Of a stretch of DNA of 64,000 nt, positions 18,988-27,640 are shown piece by piece. The stretch covers positions 278,995-342,994 of the forward strand of contig NZ_BMZP01000002.1 in NCBI RefSeq assembly GCF_014652855.1, read 5' to 3'. The DNA is from Novosphingobium pokkalii. Its GTDB lineage: Bacteria > Pseudomonadota > Alphaproteobacteria > Sphingomonadales > Sphingomonadaceae. Positions within the stretch are counted from its first letter, which is position 1. Each line of letters starts with the position of its first letter. The notes below the pieces were generated by a model. It was not told where the DNA came from and made no database searches. It saw only the letters and a program-made list of their open reading frames with translations. Made by a program: the position numbers and the translations under genes.

Positions 18988-20517
18988 TCAGCGCACACCG
19001 GCCAGGGCCTTTTGCCGACGCCGCTGCACCGAGCTGCCCAGCCCGATCGCCTCGCGATACTTGGCCACGGTGCGCCGCGCCAGATCGAACCCGCGCGCTT
19101 TGAGCAGATCGACCAGCGCATCGTCGGACAGGATCGCCTTGGGTTCTTCGGCATCGATCAACTGGCGGATCGCGGCTTTCACCGCTTCGGCCGAAACTCC
19201 TTCGCCATCGGTGCCGGCAACGCCCGAGGTGAAGAAGTACTTCAGCTCGAACGTGCCGCGCCGGCAGTGGAGATACTTGTTGGAGGTGACGCGGCTGATC
19301 GTGCTTTCGTGCATTTCGACCGCCTCGGCCACGGTGCGCAGGGTCAGCGGGCGCAAGTGCGAGACGCCATGGCGAAAGAACCCGTCCTGCTGCTTGACGA
19401 TCTCGGCCGCCACTTTGAGAATGGTTTTCTGCCGCTGGTCCAGCGCCTTGACCAGCCAGTTGGCATCGGCAAGCCGTTCCCCCAGCCAGGCGCGCGCCGC
19501 CTTGCCCACGCAGGCGCGGCGCATTTCCACATAATAGCTGCGGTTGACCAGCACGCGGGGCAGGGTGGCCGGATTGAGCGCGATGGCCCAGCCGCCATCG
19601 GGCGCGGCGCTGACCAGGATATCGGGCGTGATCGCCTCAGCCGGGCCGCTGCCAAAGCGCAGGCCCGGCTTGGGATCATAGCCGCGCAGCTCGGCCAGCA
19701 TGTCGGCAAAGTCTTCCTCGTCCACCCCGCACAGGCGGCGCAGCCGGGCCAGTTCGCCGCGCCCGAGCAGGTCGAGATTGTCGAGCAGGCGCGCCATCAG
19801 CGGGTCATAGCGATCCGCCTCGCGCGCCTGGAGCGCCAGGCATTCGCCCAGGCTGCGCGCGCCTACGCCGGTGGGGTCGAGCGTCTGGACCAGCGCCAGG
19901 GCCTGTTCCACGCTGGCCAGCGGCAGGCCCAGTGTCTCGGCCACTTCGGGCAGGGTCATGCGCAAATAGCCGGTCTCGTCGAGCTGGTCGATCAGCCAGC
20001 GGGCAACGAACAGCGCCTGGGGATCGCGCGTGGTCGCCCCGATCTGCGCGTGGAGATGCTCGGCAAGCGACGCCGCGCCGGCGCCGCGCTCGTCGATATC
20101 GGGGCCTTCACCGCTGCCACCGCCGCTTTCGCTGCCGATGCTGCCCGCCTCGCGCAAGCCCGGCGTGGCGGCATCGGCCAGCGCGGCGGCGCCGTCGCCT
20201 GTGTCGCGGTCCAAGTCCAGCGCGGCGGGATCGATGTCCAGCGGGCGGTCTTCGGCGGCGCGACCTTCGCCCACCAACTGGTCCACCGGGCTCGATTCGA
20301 GGTGGGTGCGGCGCCCTTCGTCGACCGGCGCTTCCTCGCCGGGGCCGCCAGGCGCGGTCTCGCCCATTTCCAGCAGCGGGTTGGCGTCCAGCGCCTCGCC
20401 GATGAACGTCTCCACCTCCAGGTTCGACAGCGCCAGCAGCTTGATCGCCTGCTGGAGCTGCGGCGTCATCACCAGCGATTGCGACTGGCGGATATCGAGG
20501 CGGGGACCAAGAGCCAT
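18988..20517 (-). CDS. rpoN: RNA polymerase sigma-54 factor RpoN
   Basis: This is a full-length (509-residue) sigma-54. The glutamine-rich activator-interacting region I starts SQSLVMTPQLQQAIKLLALSN. An acidic, Gly-rich region II spans about residues 55-130. The core-binding and helix-turn-helix regions follow, and the RpoN box ARRTVAKYREAIGL is close to the C-terminus. It follows lptB with a 51-base gap, a common alphaproteobacterial order. Targets would be -24/-12 promoters needing enhancer-binding activators; none is encoded in this window. Confidence 0.97.
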   Translation of the reverse strand: MALGPRLDIRQSQSLVMTPQLQQAIKLLALSNLEVETFIGEALDANPLLEMGETAPGGPGEEAPVDEGRRTHLESSPVDQLVGEGRAAEDRPLDIDPAALDLDRDTGDGAAALADAATPGLREAGSIGSESGGGSGEGPDIDERGAGAASLAEHLHAQIGATTRDPQALFVARWLIDQLDETGYLRMTLPEVAETLGLPLASVEQALALVQTLDPTGVGARSLGECLALQAREADRYDPLMARLLDNLDLLGRGELARLRRLCGVDEEDFADMLAELRGYDPKPGLRFGSGPAEAITPDILVSAAPDGGWAIALNPATLPRVLVNRSYYVEMRRACVGKAARAWLGERLADANWLVKALDQRQKTILKVAAEIVKQQDGFFRHGVSHLRPLTLRTVAEAVEMHESTISRVTSNKYLHCRRGTFELKYFFTSGVAGTDGEGVSAEAVKAAIRQLIDAEEPKAILSDDALVDLLKARGFDLARRTVAKYREAIGLGSSVQRRRQKALAGVR

Positions 20518-20568
20518 GGCGGCGGTATCAGCCGCCTATGGTAAAGAGACGGCAAAAGGCGCCGTGTT

Positions 20569-21372
20569 TCACAGCGTGAAGCCCTCGCCCAGATAGAGCC
20601 GGCGCACGTTGGGATCGGCTACCAGGGCTTCCGGGCTGCCGGCAAACAGCACCTGCCCGCCATAGATGATGCAGGCGCGATCGACGATATCGAGCGTTTC
20701 GCGCACGTTGTGGTCGGTGATCAGCACGCCGATGCCGCGCTTCTTGAGATCTTTGACCAGGTCGCGGATATCGCTGATCGACAGCGGGTCGATCCCGGCG
20801 AAGGGTTCGTCGAGCAGGATGATCGACGGGCGCGCGGCGAGGGCGCGGGCGATTTCGCAACGGCGGCGCTCCCCGCCCGAGAGCGCCATGGCCGGGCTGG
20901 CGCGCAGCCGCGTCAGGCCGAATTCGTCGAGCAGGCGGTCCAGCTCGGCGGCGCGAGTCGCCTTGTCCGGTTCTACCAGTTCGAGCACGGTGGCGATGTT
21001 CTGCTCCACCGTCATGCCGCGAAAGATCGAGGTTTCCTGCGGCAGATAGCCCAGCCCCAGCACGGAGCGGCGATACATCGGCAGCTTGGTGATATCCACG
21101 CCATCGAGCAGGATGCGCCCGGAATCCGGCCGCACCAGCCCCATGATCGAATAGAAGCAGGTGGTCTTGCCCGCGCCGTTGGGGCCGAGCAGGCCGAGCA
21201 CTTCACCCTTGCCCACCGACAGCGAGATGTCGGTCAGCACCGCCCGCTTGTCATAGGACTTGGCGATGGACACCACTTCCAACCCTCCCTGCGGGATCGG
21301 AACGGCAGCGCCGCCCATGGTGGTGGTGGTGGTGGCGGGGTCAGACGCAAGCGCGGGGGAAGAGCCAGTCAT
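20569..21372 (-). CDS. lptB: LPS export ABC transporter ATPase LptB
   Basis: This is the ATPase of the LptBFG complex that extracts lipopolysaccharide from the inner membrane. Walker A GPNGAGKTT, signature ALSGGERRR and Walker B ILLDEPFAGIDP are all present, along with the LptB-typical YLPQETSIFRGMTVEQNI and LGEGFTL ending. Length is 267 residues from the ATG ending at 21372. A 24-residue N-terminal extension precedes the usual LptB start; it contains five consecutive threonines from a GTG-type triplet repeat at about 21315-21335. It lies upstream of rpoN on the same strand. Confidence 0.95.
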   Translation of the reverse strand: MTGSSPALASDPATTTTTMGGAAVPIPQGGLEVVSIAKSYDKRAVLTDISLSVGKGEVLGLLGPNGAGKTTCFYSIMGLVRPDSGRILLDGVDITKLPMYRRSVLGLGYLPQETSIFRGMTVEQNIATVLELVEPDKATRAAELDRLLDEFGLTRLRASPAMALSGGERRRCEIARALAARPSIILLDEPFAGIDPLSISDIRDLVKDLKKRGIGVLITDHNVRETLDIVDRACIIYGGQVLFAGSPEALVADPNVRRLYLGEGFTL

Positions 21373-21514
21373 GCCCTGCTCATAGCCCGGTCCGCCGCCG
21401 GGGCAAACCCCATCGCGGCGGGATTGGCGCGATTGGTGCATGGCCGCGACAAAACTTGCGCACCGGGCGGGTGCATGGTCTTATGTGTTCCGAACGTTGC
21501 ACCGGAGGGGGATC

Positions 21515-21904
21515 ATGACCAGGCCGTTCACCGCCATGCAGGACTCCGCAGGCGACCGCACCCTGCGGCTGGAGGCTGCGCACAAGCAGATCAGCAACGC
21601 GGTGGCCTTTGGCCTGATGGTGTATACCGCCTTACAGATCTTCCTGACGATGCGCGCGCTGGAAGAACTGGACAACACGCTGCTGCCGATAATGGCGCTG
21701 GTCGTGCTGGTGGGGGCGATCATCCCGCTCTATCGCCGCCTGGAAAAGCGCTGGGACGCCACTGCTGCCATTCTGGCCGACGATCCGCCGGCCCTGTCGG
21801 CCGCGCTGACGCGCACGCGCCTGACGATCTGGGCGATCTCGATCGGCCTGCCCTTGCTGGTCACCGTGGCGATCAAGGGGTTGGTCGTGCTCATCGCTCG
21901 CTGA
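21515..21904 (+). CDS. Small membrane protein of unknown function
   Basis: I do not recognise this 129-residue protein. It has three predicted membrane segments: about residues 30-47 (AVAFGLMVYTALQIFLTM), 56-74 (LLPIMALVVLVGAIIPLY) and 104-127 (IWAISIGLPLLVTVAIKGLVVLIA). The short loops are charged. The ATG at 21515 has a GGAGGGGG ribosome site. It is divergent from lptB and 77 bases ahead of pmbA, so it could be co-transcribed with pmbA. Confidence 0.7.
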   Translation: MTRPFTAMQDSAGDRTLRLEAAHKQISNAVAFGLMVYTALQIFLTMRALEELDNTLLPIMALVVLVGAIIPLYRRLEKRWDATAAILADDPPALSAALTRTRLTIWAISIGLPLLVTVAIKGLVVLIAR

Positions 21905-21981
21905 TTGCCGCAGCGCATTGCAACGGCTAGGTGCTGCCTACCCCGGCCAAGCGCGGCCGGGCTTAGTGGAGTGCGCCGCCG

Positions 21982-23328
21982 ATGTTGACCCCCGCCCAGG
22001 CCCAGGAACGCTGCCAGGCCTTGATCGAACGCGCGCAGCGCGCGGGGGCACAGGCCGGCGATGCGGTCTACCTGGCGAGCAGCGCGGAAAGCGTCAGCGT
22101 GCGGCTTGGCGCGCTGGAAGACGTCGAACGTTCCGAATCCGAGCATATCGGCCTGCGCGTGTTCGTCGAGGGTGCCTCCGCCTCGATCGGATCGACCGAC
22201 CTGGCCGATGCCGCGCTGGATGAACTGGCCAGCCGCGCCGTGGCCATGGCGCGGGCGGCCCCGGCCGATCGCTTTGCCGGCCTGGCCGATGCCGCCCTGC
22301 TGGCGCGGGCGCCTTACCCCGATCTCGATCTCGATGATCCGGCCGAGCCTGCCCCGCAAGACCTGCGCCGCCTGGCCGAGGAAGCCGAGGATGCGGCGCG
22401 CGCGGTGGCGGGGGTGACCAACAGCGAAGGCGGCAGTGCCAGCAGCGGGCGCGGCGTGGTGGCGCTGGCCACCAGCCATGGCTTTGCCGGCGCCTATGCC
22501 GCCAGCAGCCATTCGGTTTCGGCCAGCGTGATCGCCGGCGAAGGTGGCGCCTTGCAGCGCGACTATGCCTGGGCCAGCACGCGCTTTGCCGCCGATCTGC
22601 CCAATGCGGCGCAGATCGGGCGTGAGGCGGGCGAGCGCGCCGTGGCGCGGCTCGACCCCGGCCGGGTGAAAAGCGGCATGATGCCGGTGGTGTTCGATCC
22701 GCGCGTGGGTTCCTCGCTTGTCGGCCACCTGCTCGGCGCGATTGCGGGATCGGCGATTGCCCGCCGCGCCAGCTTCCTGCTGGACAAGGACGGCGCGCAG
22801 ATATTCGATTCCGGGGTGACGATCACCGACGATCCGCTGCGCCGGCGCGGCCTGCGGTCGCGCCCGTTCGATGGCGAAGGCCTGCCCACTGCTGCGCGCA
22901 AGCTGGTCGATGCCGGGCGCCTCACCGGCTGGCTGATGGACAGCGCCGCCGCGCGCCAGCTTGGCGCCACGCCCACCGGCCATGCCTCGCGCGGGGGATC
23001 GGGCGCACCGCACGTGACGGCGGGCAACGTGGTGATCGAACCCGGCACGCTCAGCCGCGCCGAACTGATCGCCGACATTGCCGATGGCGTCTATGTCACC
23101 GAATTGATCGGCCATGGCGTCAACGGCGTGACCGGGGACTATAGCCGTGGGGCCGCCGGCTTCCGCATCGTCAACGGCGAAATCGCCGGCCCGATCGCCG
23201 AATTCACCGTGGCGGGCAACCTGCTGGACATGTTCGCGGCGATGATCCCGGCCAGCGATCTCAAGATCGAGCGCGGCATCGACGTGCCCACGCTGCGCAT
23301 CGACGGCATGAGCGTGGCCGGCGACTGA
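21982..23328 (+). CDS. pmbA: TldE/PmbA-type metallopeptidase subunit
   Basis: This 448-residue protein belongs to the TldD/PmbA family. TldE (PmbA) forms a heterodimer with TldD that degrades unfolded peptides and processes microcins. Conserved blocks include YLASSAESVSVRLGALEDVERSE near the start, VVFDPRVGSSLVGHLLGAIAGSAIARRAS, and the C-terminal TGDYSRGAAGFRIVNGEIAGPI. No HExxxH zinc motif is present, as expected of the TldE partner rather than TldD. tldD is not in the window. Confidence 0.92.
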   Translation: MLTPAQAQERCQALIERAQRAGAQAGDAVYLASSAESVSVRLGALEDVERSESEHIGLRVFVEGASASIGSTDLADAALDELASRAVAMARAAPADRFAGLADAALLARAPYPDLDLDDPAEPAPQDLRRLAEEAEDAARAVAGVTNSEGGSASSGRGVVALATSHGFAGAYAASSHSVSASVIAGEGGALQRDYAWASTRFAADLPNAAQIGREAGERAVARLDPGRVKSGMMPVVFDPRVGSSLVGHLLGAIAGSAIARRASFLLDKDGAQIFDSGVTITDDPLRRRGLRSRPFDGEGLPTAARKLVDAGRLTGWLMDSAAARQLGATPTGHASRGGSGAPHVTAGNVVIEPGTLSRAELIADIADGVYVTELIGHGVNGVTGDYSRGAAGFRIVNGEIAGPIAEFTVAGNLLDMFAAMIPASDLKIERGIDVPTLRIDGMSVAGD

Positions 23329-23342
23329 CGCGGGCTGTCCGT

Positions 23343-24653
23343 CTATCGCAGGTTTTCCAGCAGCCTGTACCAGTGCATCCCCAGCACCAGCAGCGGGTTG
23401 CCCAGCCGGTCTCCCAGCGGCAGGCGCACCGGCTTGAGCGCGGCGAAGACGTCGAACCGTTCCATCGTGCCGGAAATGGCTTCGGCCATGACTTCGGCCA
23501 CGACATGGCTGGTGGCGACGCCATGGCCGGAATAGCCCTGGGCAACCCACACGTTGTCGGCCAGCTTGCCCAGTTGCGGCGCGCGGTTGATCACGATGCC
23601 CATGGCGCAGGACCAGGCATGGTCGATCTTCACGCCTTTCAGGCGCGGGAACGTTGCCTCGATCGCCGGGCGCAACTCGTCGGCAAAGGAGCGGGATTCG
23701 CGGCCGGAATAGTTGGCGCCGCCGCCGAACAGCAGCCGCCCGTCGGCCGTGAGGCGGTAGTAATCGAGCACGAAGCGGCAGTCATAGACCGCAAGATCGT
23801 GCGGGTTGATTGCCTTGGCCACATCGCCTAGCGGCGCCGTGGTGACGATGCCGCCCACGGCCGGAAAGATCAGGCCTGACAGCCGCCTGCGCTCCAGCTT
23901 GTGATAGACGTCCCCGGCGATCATCACCTGGGCGGCGGTGACGCGCCCATGTGCGGTCACCACCTGGGGGCGCGAGCCGTGGACGATGTCCAGCACCGCC
24001 GATCCCTCGAAGATCCGCACGCCCAGCCGCTCGGCGGCCTTGGCCTCGCCCAGGCAGAGCTTGAGCGGATGGAGGTGCATGTTGCGGGTGTTGAGCAGCC
24101 CGCCGCAGTAGAGCGGGCTTTCCAGGTGATCACGCACGCCGGCGGCATCGAGCAGCACGAGATCGTCCCCCATGCCGCGCGCGCAGCCTTGCGCAAAGGT
24201 TTCTTCCAGTTCGGCCATGTGCGCCGGCTTCATCGCGGCGTGGATGTGCCCGCGCTTGAGGTCACAGGCGATGCCGTGGCGCGCCACGCGCGCGGCAATC
24301 ACGTCCTGCCCGTGCCAGCGCAGCCACCAGATGAAATCGTCCAGCTCCGCGCCCAGGCGGCTTTTCCATTGCTTGCGCAATTCGCCTTCGCCCGAAAGGC
24401 TGCCGGTCACCTGGCCGCCGTTGCGCCCGCTTTGCCCCCAGCCGACGCGGTTGGCTTCCACCAGCACCACGGAATGGCCGCGCTCGGCCAGCTCCAGCGC
24501 GGTGTTCACGCCGGTGAAGCCGCCGCCGATCACCACCACGTCGGCACTGTGATCACCTTCCAGCACGGGCCAGGCGATATCATCGTCCAGGCTGGCGGAA
24601 TAATAGGTGTGCGGGCGCGGGATCGACGCGAAGCGGGGCGAGGGTGTGGCCAT
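23343..24653 (-). CDS. FAD-dependent amine oxidoreductase (PuuB-like DAO family)
   Basis: This 436-residue flavoprotein of the D-amino acid oxidase (DAO) superfamily has an N-terminal dinucleotide-binding motif, VVIGGGFTGVNTALELAERGHSV. It then has GRNGGQVTGSLSG and the late MGIVINRAPQLGKL and VWVAQGYSGHGVATSHV blocks. These features resemble gamma-glutamylputrescine oxidase (PuuB), but no puu genes are adjacent, so the substrate is undetermined. Three in-frame starts lie within 18 bases; ATG ending at 24653 is used and ATG ending at 24665 is equally possible. It converges on pmbA with a 14-base gap. Confidence 0.85.
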   Translation of the reverse strand: MATPSPRFASIPRPHTYYSASLDDDIAWPVLEGDHSADVVVIGGGFTGVNTALELAERGHSVVLVEANRVGWGQSGRNGGQVTGSLSGEGELRKQWKSRLGAELDDFIWWLRWHGQDVIAARVARHGIACDLKRGHIHAAMKPAHMAELEETFAQGCARGMGDDLVLLDAAGVRDHLESPLYCGGLLNTRNMHLHPLKLCLGEAKAAERLGVRIFEGSAVLDIVHGSRPQVVTAHGRVTAAQVMIAGDVYHKLERRRLSGLIFPAVGGIVTTAPLGDVAKAINPHDLAVYDCRFVLDYYRLTADGRLLFGGGANYSGRESRSFADELRPAIEATFPRLKGVKIDHAWSCAMGIVINRAPQLGKLADNVWVAQGYSGHGVATSHVVAEVMAEAISGTMERFDVFAALKPVRLPLGDRLGNPLLVLGMHWYRLLENLR

Positions 24654-24755
24654 GGCGGCGATCATTGCCAAGATCGATCACAGATCAAGCGAAACCGTGC
24701 GGTTTTTGCAGCGGGCATTGACCGGCGCGCGCGCCCCTGCCATCGGCTGCGCCCC

Positions 24756-25469
24756 ATGACGGCATACAAATCCGGCGATCCGACCACGCTCAACCGACTC
24801 TATGGCCGCGCCAAGGGCAAGCCCCTGCGCCAGGGCCAGCAGGCGCTTGTCGATACCCTGCTGCCGCGCATCGCGGTGCCGGCGGAAGGGCCGGTGACGG
24901 CACAGGCGCTGTTCGGCCACGATTGCCCGCTGCATTTCGAGATCGGCTTTGGCGGCGGCGAGCACATGGCCTATCGCGCCGATCTGCTGCCTGACCACGG
25001 CTTCATCGGCGCCGAGCCGTTCCTCAATGGCGTGGCCCAGGCCCTGACCCATGTGGATGGCGACAACGGCGCGCATCCGCCGCTGGGCAACGTGCGCATC
25101 CACCACGGCGATGCGCTGGAAGTGCTGGAGCGCGTGCCCGATGGCGCGCTGTCGTTCCTCTACCTGCTCCATCCCGATCCCTGGCCCAAGGCGCGCCATG
25201 CCAAGCGCCGGATGATGAACGACGGGCCGGTGGACCTGTTCGCGCGCAAGCTGAAGCCGGGCGGCGAGTTCCGCTTTGGCACCGACCACCCGATCTACCT
25301 GCGCCACGCGCTGATGGTCATGCGCCGCCACACCGACCAGTTCCGCTGGCTGGCGCAAGGGCCGCAGGATTTCCAGCAGCGCCCCAGCGGCTGGCCCGAA
25401 ACCCGCTATGCCGCCAAGGCGCGCGCCCAGGGCCATGAAATCTGGTACTTCCGCTATACGCGAAACTGA
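24756..25469 (+). CDS. trmB: tRNA (guanine-N7-)-methyltransferase TrmB
   Basis: TrmB uses S-adenosylmethionine to make m7G46 in the variable loop of tRNAs. This protein is 237 residues. The SAM motif FEIGFGGGEHM, the LLHPDPWPKARHAKRRMMN signature and the late GGEFRFGTDHPIY block are all present. The frame is open far upstream, but the ATG at 24756 precedes the usual start region. It is divergent from the FAD oxidoreductase gene. Confidence 0.95.
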   Translation: MTAYKSGDPTTLNRLYGRAKGKPLRQGQQALVDTLLPRIAVPAEGPVTAQALFGHDCPLHFEIGFGGGEHMAYRADLLPDHGFIGAEPFLNGVAQALTHVDGDNGAHPPLGNVRIHHGDALEVLERVPDGALSFLYLLHPDPWPKARHAKRRMMNDGPVDLFARKLKPGGEFRFGTDHPIYLRHALMVMRRHTDQFRWLAQGPQDFQQRPSGWPETRYAAKARAQGHEIWYFRYTRN

Positions 25470-25511
25470 TCCACAGGTTGGCCCTGTAACGGATGGTTGC
25501 AGGGGACAGTG

Positions 25512-26018
25512 ATGGGGATTGACGGATTGCAGGACCGGGCCGCGCTGGTGCGGCCAGCACCGATCGATCGGGTGCTCTCGGCCGGCGCGGTGATCCTGTT
25601 CACGGCCGCCGTGGCGGCGATCCTGCGCGGGCAGGCGCAGTGGACGGCGGTGCCGGCGCTGATCTGGCTGCACCTGGCCACGATCCTGCTGGCCACCGCG
25701 CTGACCCCGGTGATGCTGCTGGGCCGGCGTGGTGACCGGCGGCATCGCACGCTGGGCACGGTGTGGGTGGTGGCGATGCTGGCCACGGCGGCCATCTCGC
25801 TGTTCATCCACGTGTCCGGGCCGGGGCGCTTTTCGGTGATCCACCTGCTGTCGGTCTATACCCTGGTCCAGGTGCCGATCCTGTGGCGGGCGGCGCGGCA
25901 GCACAACGTGGCGCGTCATCGCCGCGCGGTGCATGGCATGGTGATCGGCGCGCTGCTGGTCGCCGGCTTCTTCACGTTTCCGTTTCACCGCCTGCTGGGA
26001 TCGTGGCTGCTGGGCTGA
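25512..26018 (+). CDS. DUF2306-like membrane protein
   Basis: This 168-residue protein has four predicted membrane helices and the conserved pattern of the DUF2306 family, which has no known function. The helices are at about residues 20-40, 44-66, 80-102 and 143-160. A central HRTLGTVWVVAMLATAAISLF block is followed by HNVARHRRAVHGMVIGALL, with histidines that could coordinate haem or metal. The ATG at 25512 has AGGGGA upstream. It starts 42 bases after trmB and may be co-transcribed with it. Confidence 0.75.
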   Translation: MGIDGLQDRAALVRPAPIDRVLSAGAVILFTAAVAAILRGQAQWTAVPALIWLHLATILLATALTPVMLLGRRGDRRHRTLGTVWVVAMLATAAISLFIHVSGPGRFSVIHLLSVYTLVQVPILWRAARQHNVARHRRAVHGMVIGALLVAGFFTFPFHRLLGSWLLG

Positions 26019-26167
26019 TCGGGCGGGGTTGGTGCACGGCGGCATAACCCGGGGGGCGGTGGCCCTGCGCAGGGAAGGATTAATGCCGGGGTAACCAGAC
26101 CGGCGTAGCGTGTCTTGGTCGGCAGGTGACACCGCAAAGGCGCGGGCCAGCCGCATCGGAGTGCGCC

Positions 26168-26698
26168 ATGTCCCACAGCCAGACCGCGACCCAGTTGCTC
26201 AACGAACTGCGCGAGTTTGCCAGTTTTCCTGCCGCGACCCAGCGCTATATCCGGCGCAGCCTGGACATCGGGCTGGGCCGGCGCGATGCGTTCCAGGTCT
26301 GGGCGCGCACGGCGGCCGAAACCGCGGCGATCCGCACGCAATACGTGGTCTATCAGGATCTCAAGCTGCTGCGCACGATGCTGCCCGATGGCCCGGCGGC
26401 CGATGGCATGGAGCGTTTCATGGGCGCGCTGATCCGCGTGACCGCGTTCGATCTGGGGCAGGACCGGCTGGACGGCTTTTCCGCCTATCGCTTTCTCTAC
26501 GAGCGGCTTCTCGCTGCCGACGCGCGGCCCTGGCTGCCGGCGGCGTTCTGCGGGGCGGCGGCGCTGCCGCAGATCCGCCCGTTGCGCCGCAAGGACCTGC
26601 TGCAATCGATCAGCGAGGCAGCGGCCACGGCGCCCGGCTGGTCCACCCGCGCGCCCACGTTCTATCCCGATTTCGTGCCGCTGGAAGAAGCGGCCTGA
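26168..26698 (+). CDS. Conserved hypothetical helical protein
   Basis: I do not recognise this 176-residue soluble protein. It appears wholly helical, with no signal peptide or membrane segment. It begins MSHSQTATQLLNELREFASF and has an acidic C-terminus. The ATG at 26168 has GGAG about six bases ahead. Its 3' end overlaps the convergent RhtA-type gene by 37 bases. GC and codon style match the neighbours, so it is a real gene by composition and ribosome site only. Confidence 0.65.
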   Translation: MSHSQTATQLLNELREFASFPAATQRYIRRSLDIGLGRRDAFQVWARTAAETAAIRTQYVVYQDLKLLRTMLPDGPAADGMERFMGALIRVTAFDLGQDRLDGFSAYRFLYERLLAADARPWLPAAFCGAAALPQIRPLRRKDLLQSISEAAATAPGWSTRAPTFYPDFVPLEEAA

Positions 26699-27591
26699 CG
26701 CGGCGCCGGCCGGGCGCTGGTGGCCGCCGTGCCGGCGCAGGCCAGCACGATCAGGCCGATTGCCAGGCATTGGTCGGGCGTCAGGCGCTCGCCCAGCAGC
26801 GCCCAGCCGGTGAGCGCGGCCACGGCGGGCGCGGCGCTGAGCAGCATGCCGAAGAGCGACGCGGACAGGCGGCGCATCGCTCCGATTTCCAGCCCATAGG
26901 GCAGCGCGCTCGACAGCACGGCAATGGCCAGGCCCATGCCCAGCGCCTGGGGCGAGGCCAGCGCCGGAGAGCCGGTCAGCACGAGCAGCGGCGGCACCAC
27001 GATCACGGCGGCCACGACCATGCCCCAGGCCACGGCATCGGTGCCCAGCGCCGCCGCCACCCGCCGCCCGGCAACGATATAGCTGGCCCAGCACACCGCC
27101 GCACCGCCGGCGAGCAGCAGCCCGCGCGGATCAAGCGTTTGCCCGGCCAGAACCTTCTCGGCCAGAACTTTCTCGGGATGCCATGGCAGCAGCAGCGCCA
27201 GGCCGGAAACCGCGCAGGCCAGCCACAGGAAATCGCGCGGCCGGCGCGAGGCGGCAAGCACAATGGCCAGTGGCCCCATCACTTCCACGCCCACCGCAAT
27301 GCCGATGGGGATATGGGCAAACGCCTGATAGATCAGCACGTTCATGATGCCCAGGATCGCGCCATAGCCGGCAAGGGCAGCCCACAGCGCGCGCGGCACC
27401 GGCCGATGCCACGGACGCCGCCAGGCCATCAGCACCAAGGCCGCCAGCGCCACGCGCAACAGCGTGGTGCCCCCCGCGCCGACCAGCGGGAACAACTGCT
27501 TGGCAAAGGCGGCGCCGAGATTGCCCGAGACCTGGCCGGCCAGCGTGGCGGCAATGCCAAGGATGGTGGCGCGGGAGGAGCGATCGGGCAT
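26662..27591 (-). CDS. rhtA: DMT-family exporter, RhtA-like (EamA)
   Basis: This 309-residue drug/metabolite transporter has about ten membrane helices and two EamA halves. The N-terminal KQLFPLVGAGGTTLLRVALAALVLMAWRRPW closely resembles E. coli RhtA, the threonine/homoserine exporter. The actual substrate is inferred. A short internal duplication, KVLAEKVLAG, from a tandem repeat near 27150-27175, sits in a loop. It is followed downstream by the convergent hypothetical gene, which it overlaps. Confidence 0.85.
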   Translation of the reverse strand: MPDRSSRATILGIAATLAGQVSGNLGAAFAKQLFPLVGAGGTTLLRVALAALVLMAWRRPWHRPVPRALWAALAGYGAILGIMNVLIYQAFAHIPIGIAVGVEVMGPLAIVLAASRRPRDFLWLACAVSGLALLLPWHPEKVLAEKVLAGQTLDPRGLLLAGGAAVCWASYIVAGRRVAAALGTDAVAWGMVVAAVIVVPPLLVLTGSPALASPQALGMGLAIAVLSSALPYGLEIGAMRRLSASLFGMLLSAAPAVAALTGWALLGERLTPDQCLAIGLIVLACAGTAATSARPAPRQAASSSGTKSG

Positions 27592-27640
27592 GCGCTTGTC
27601 TTAGCGAACGCGCGCCCGCTCGCCAGCCTTATCCCATGCG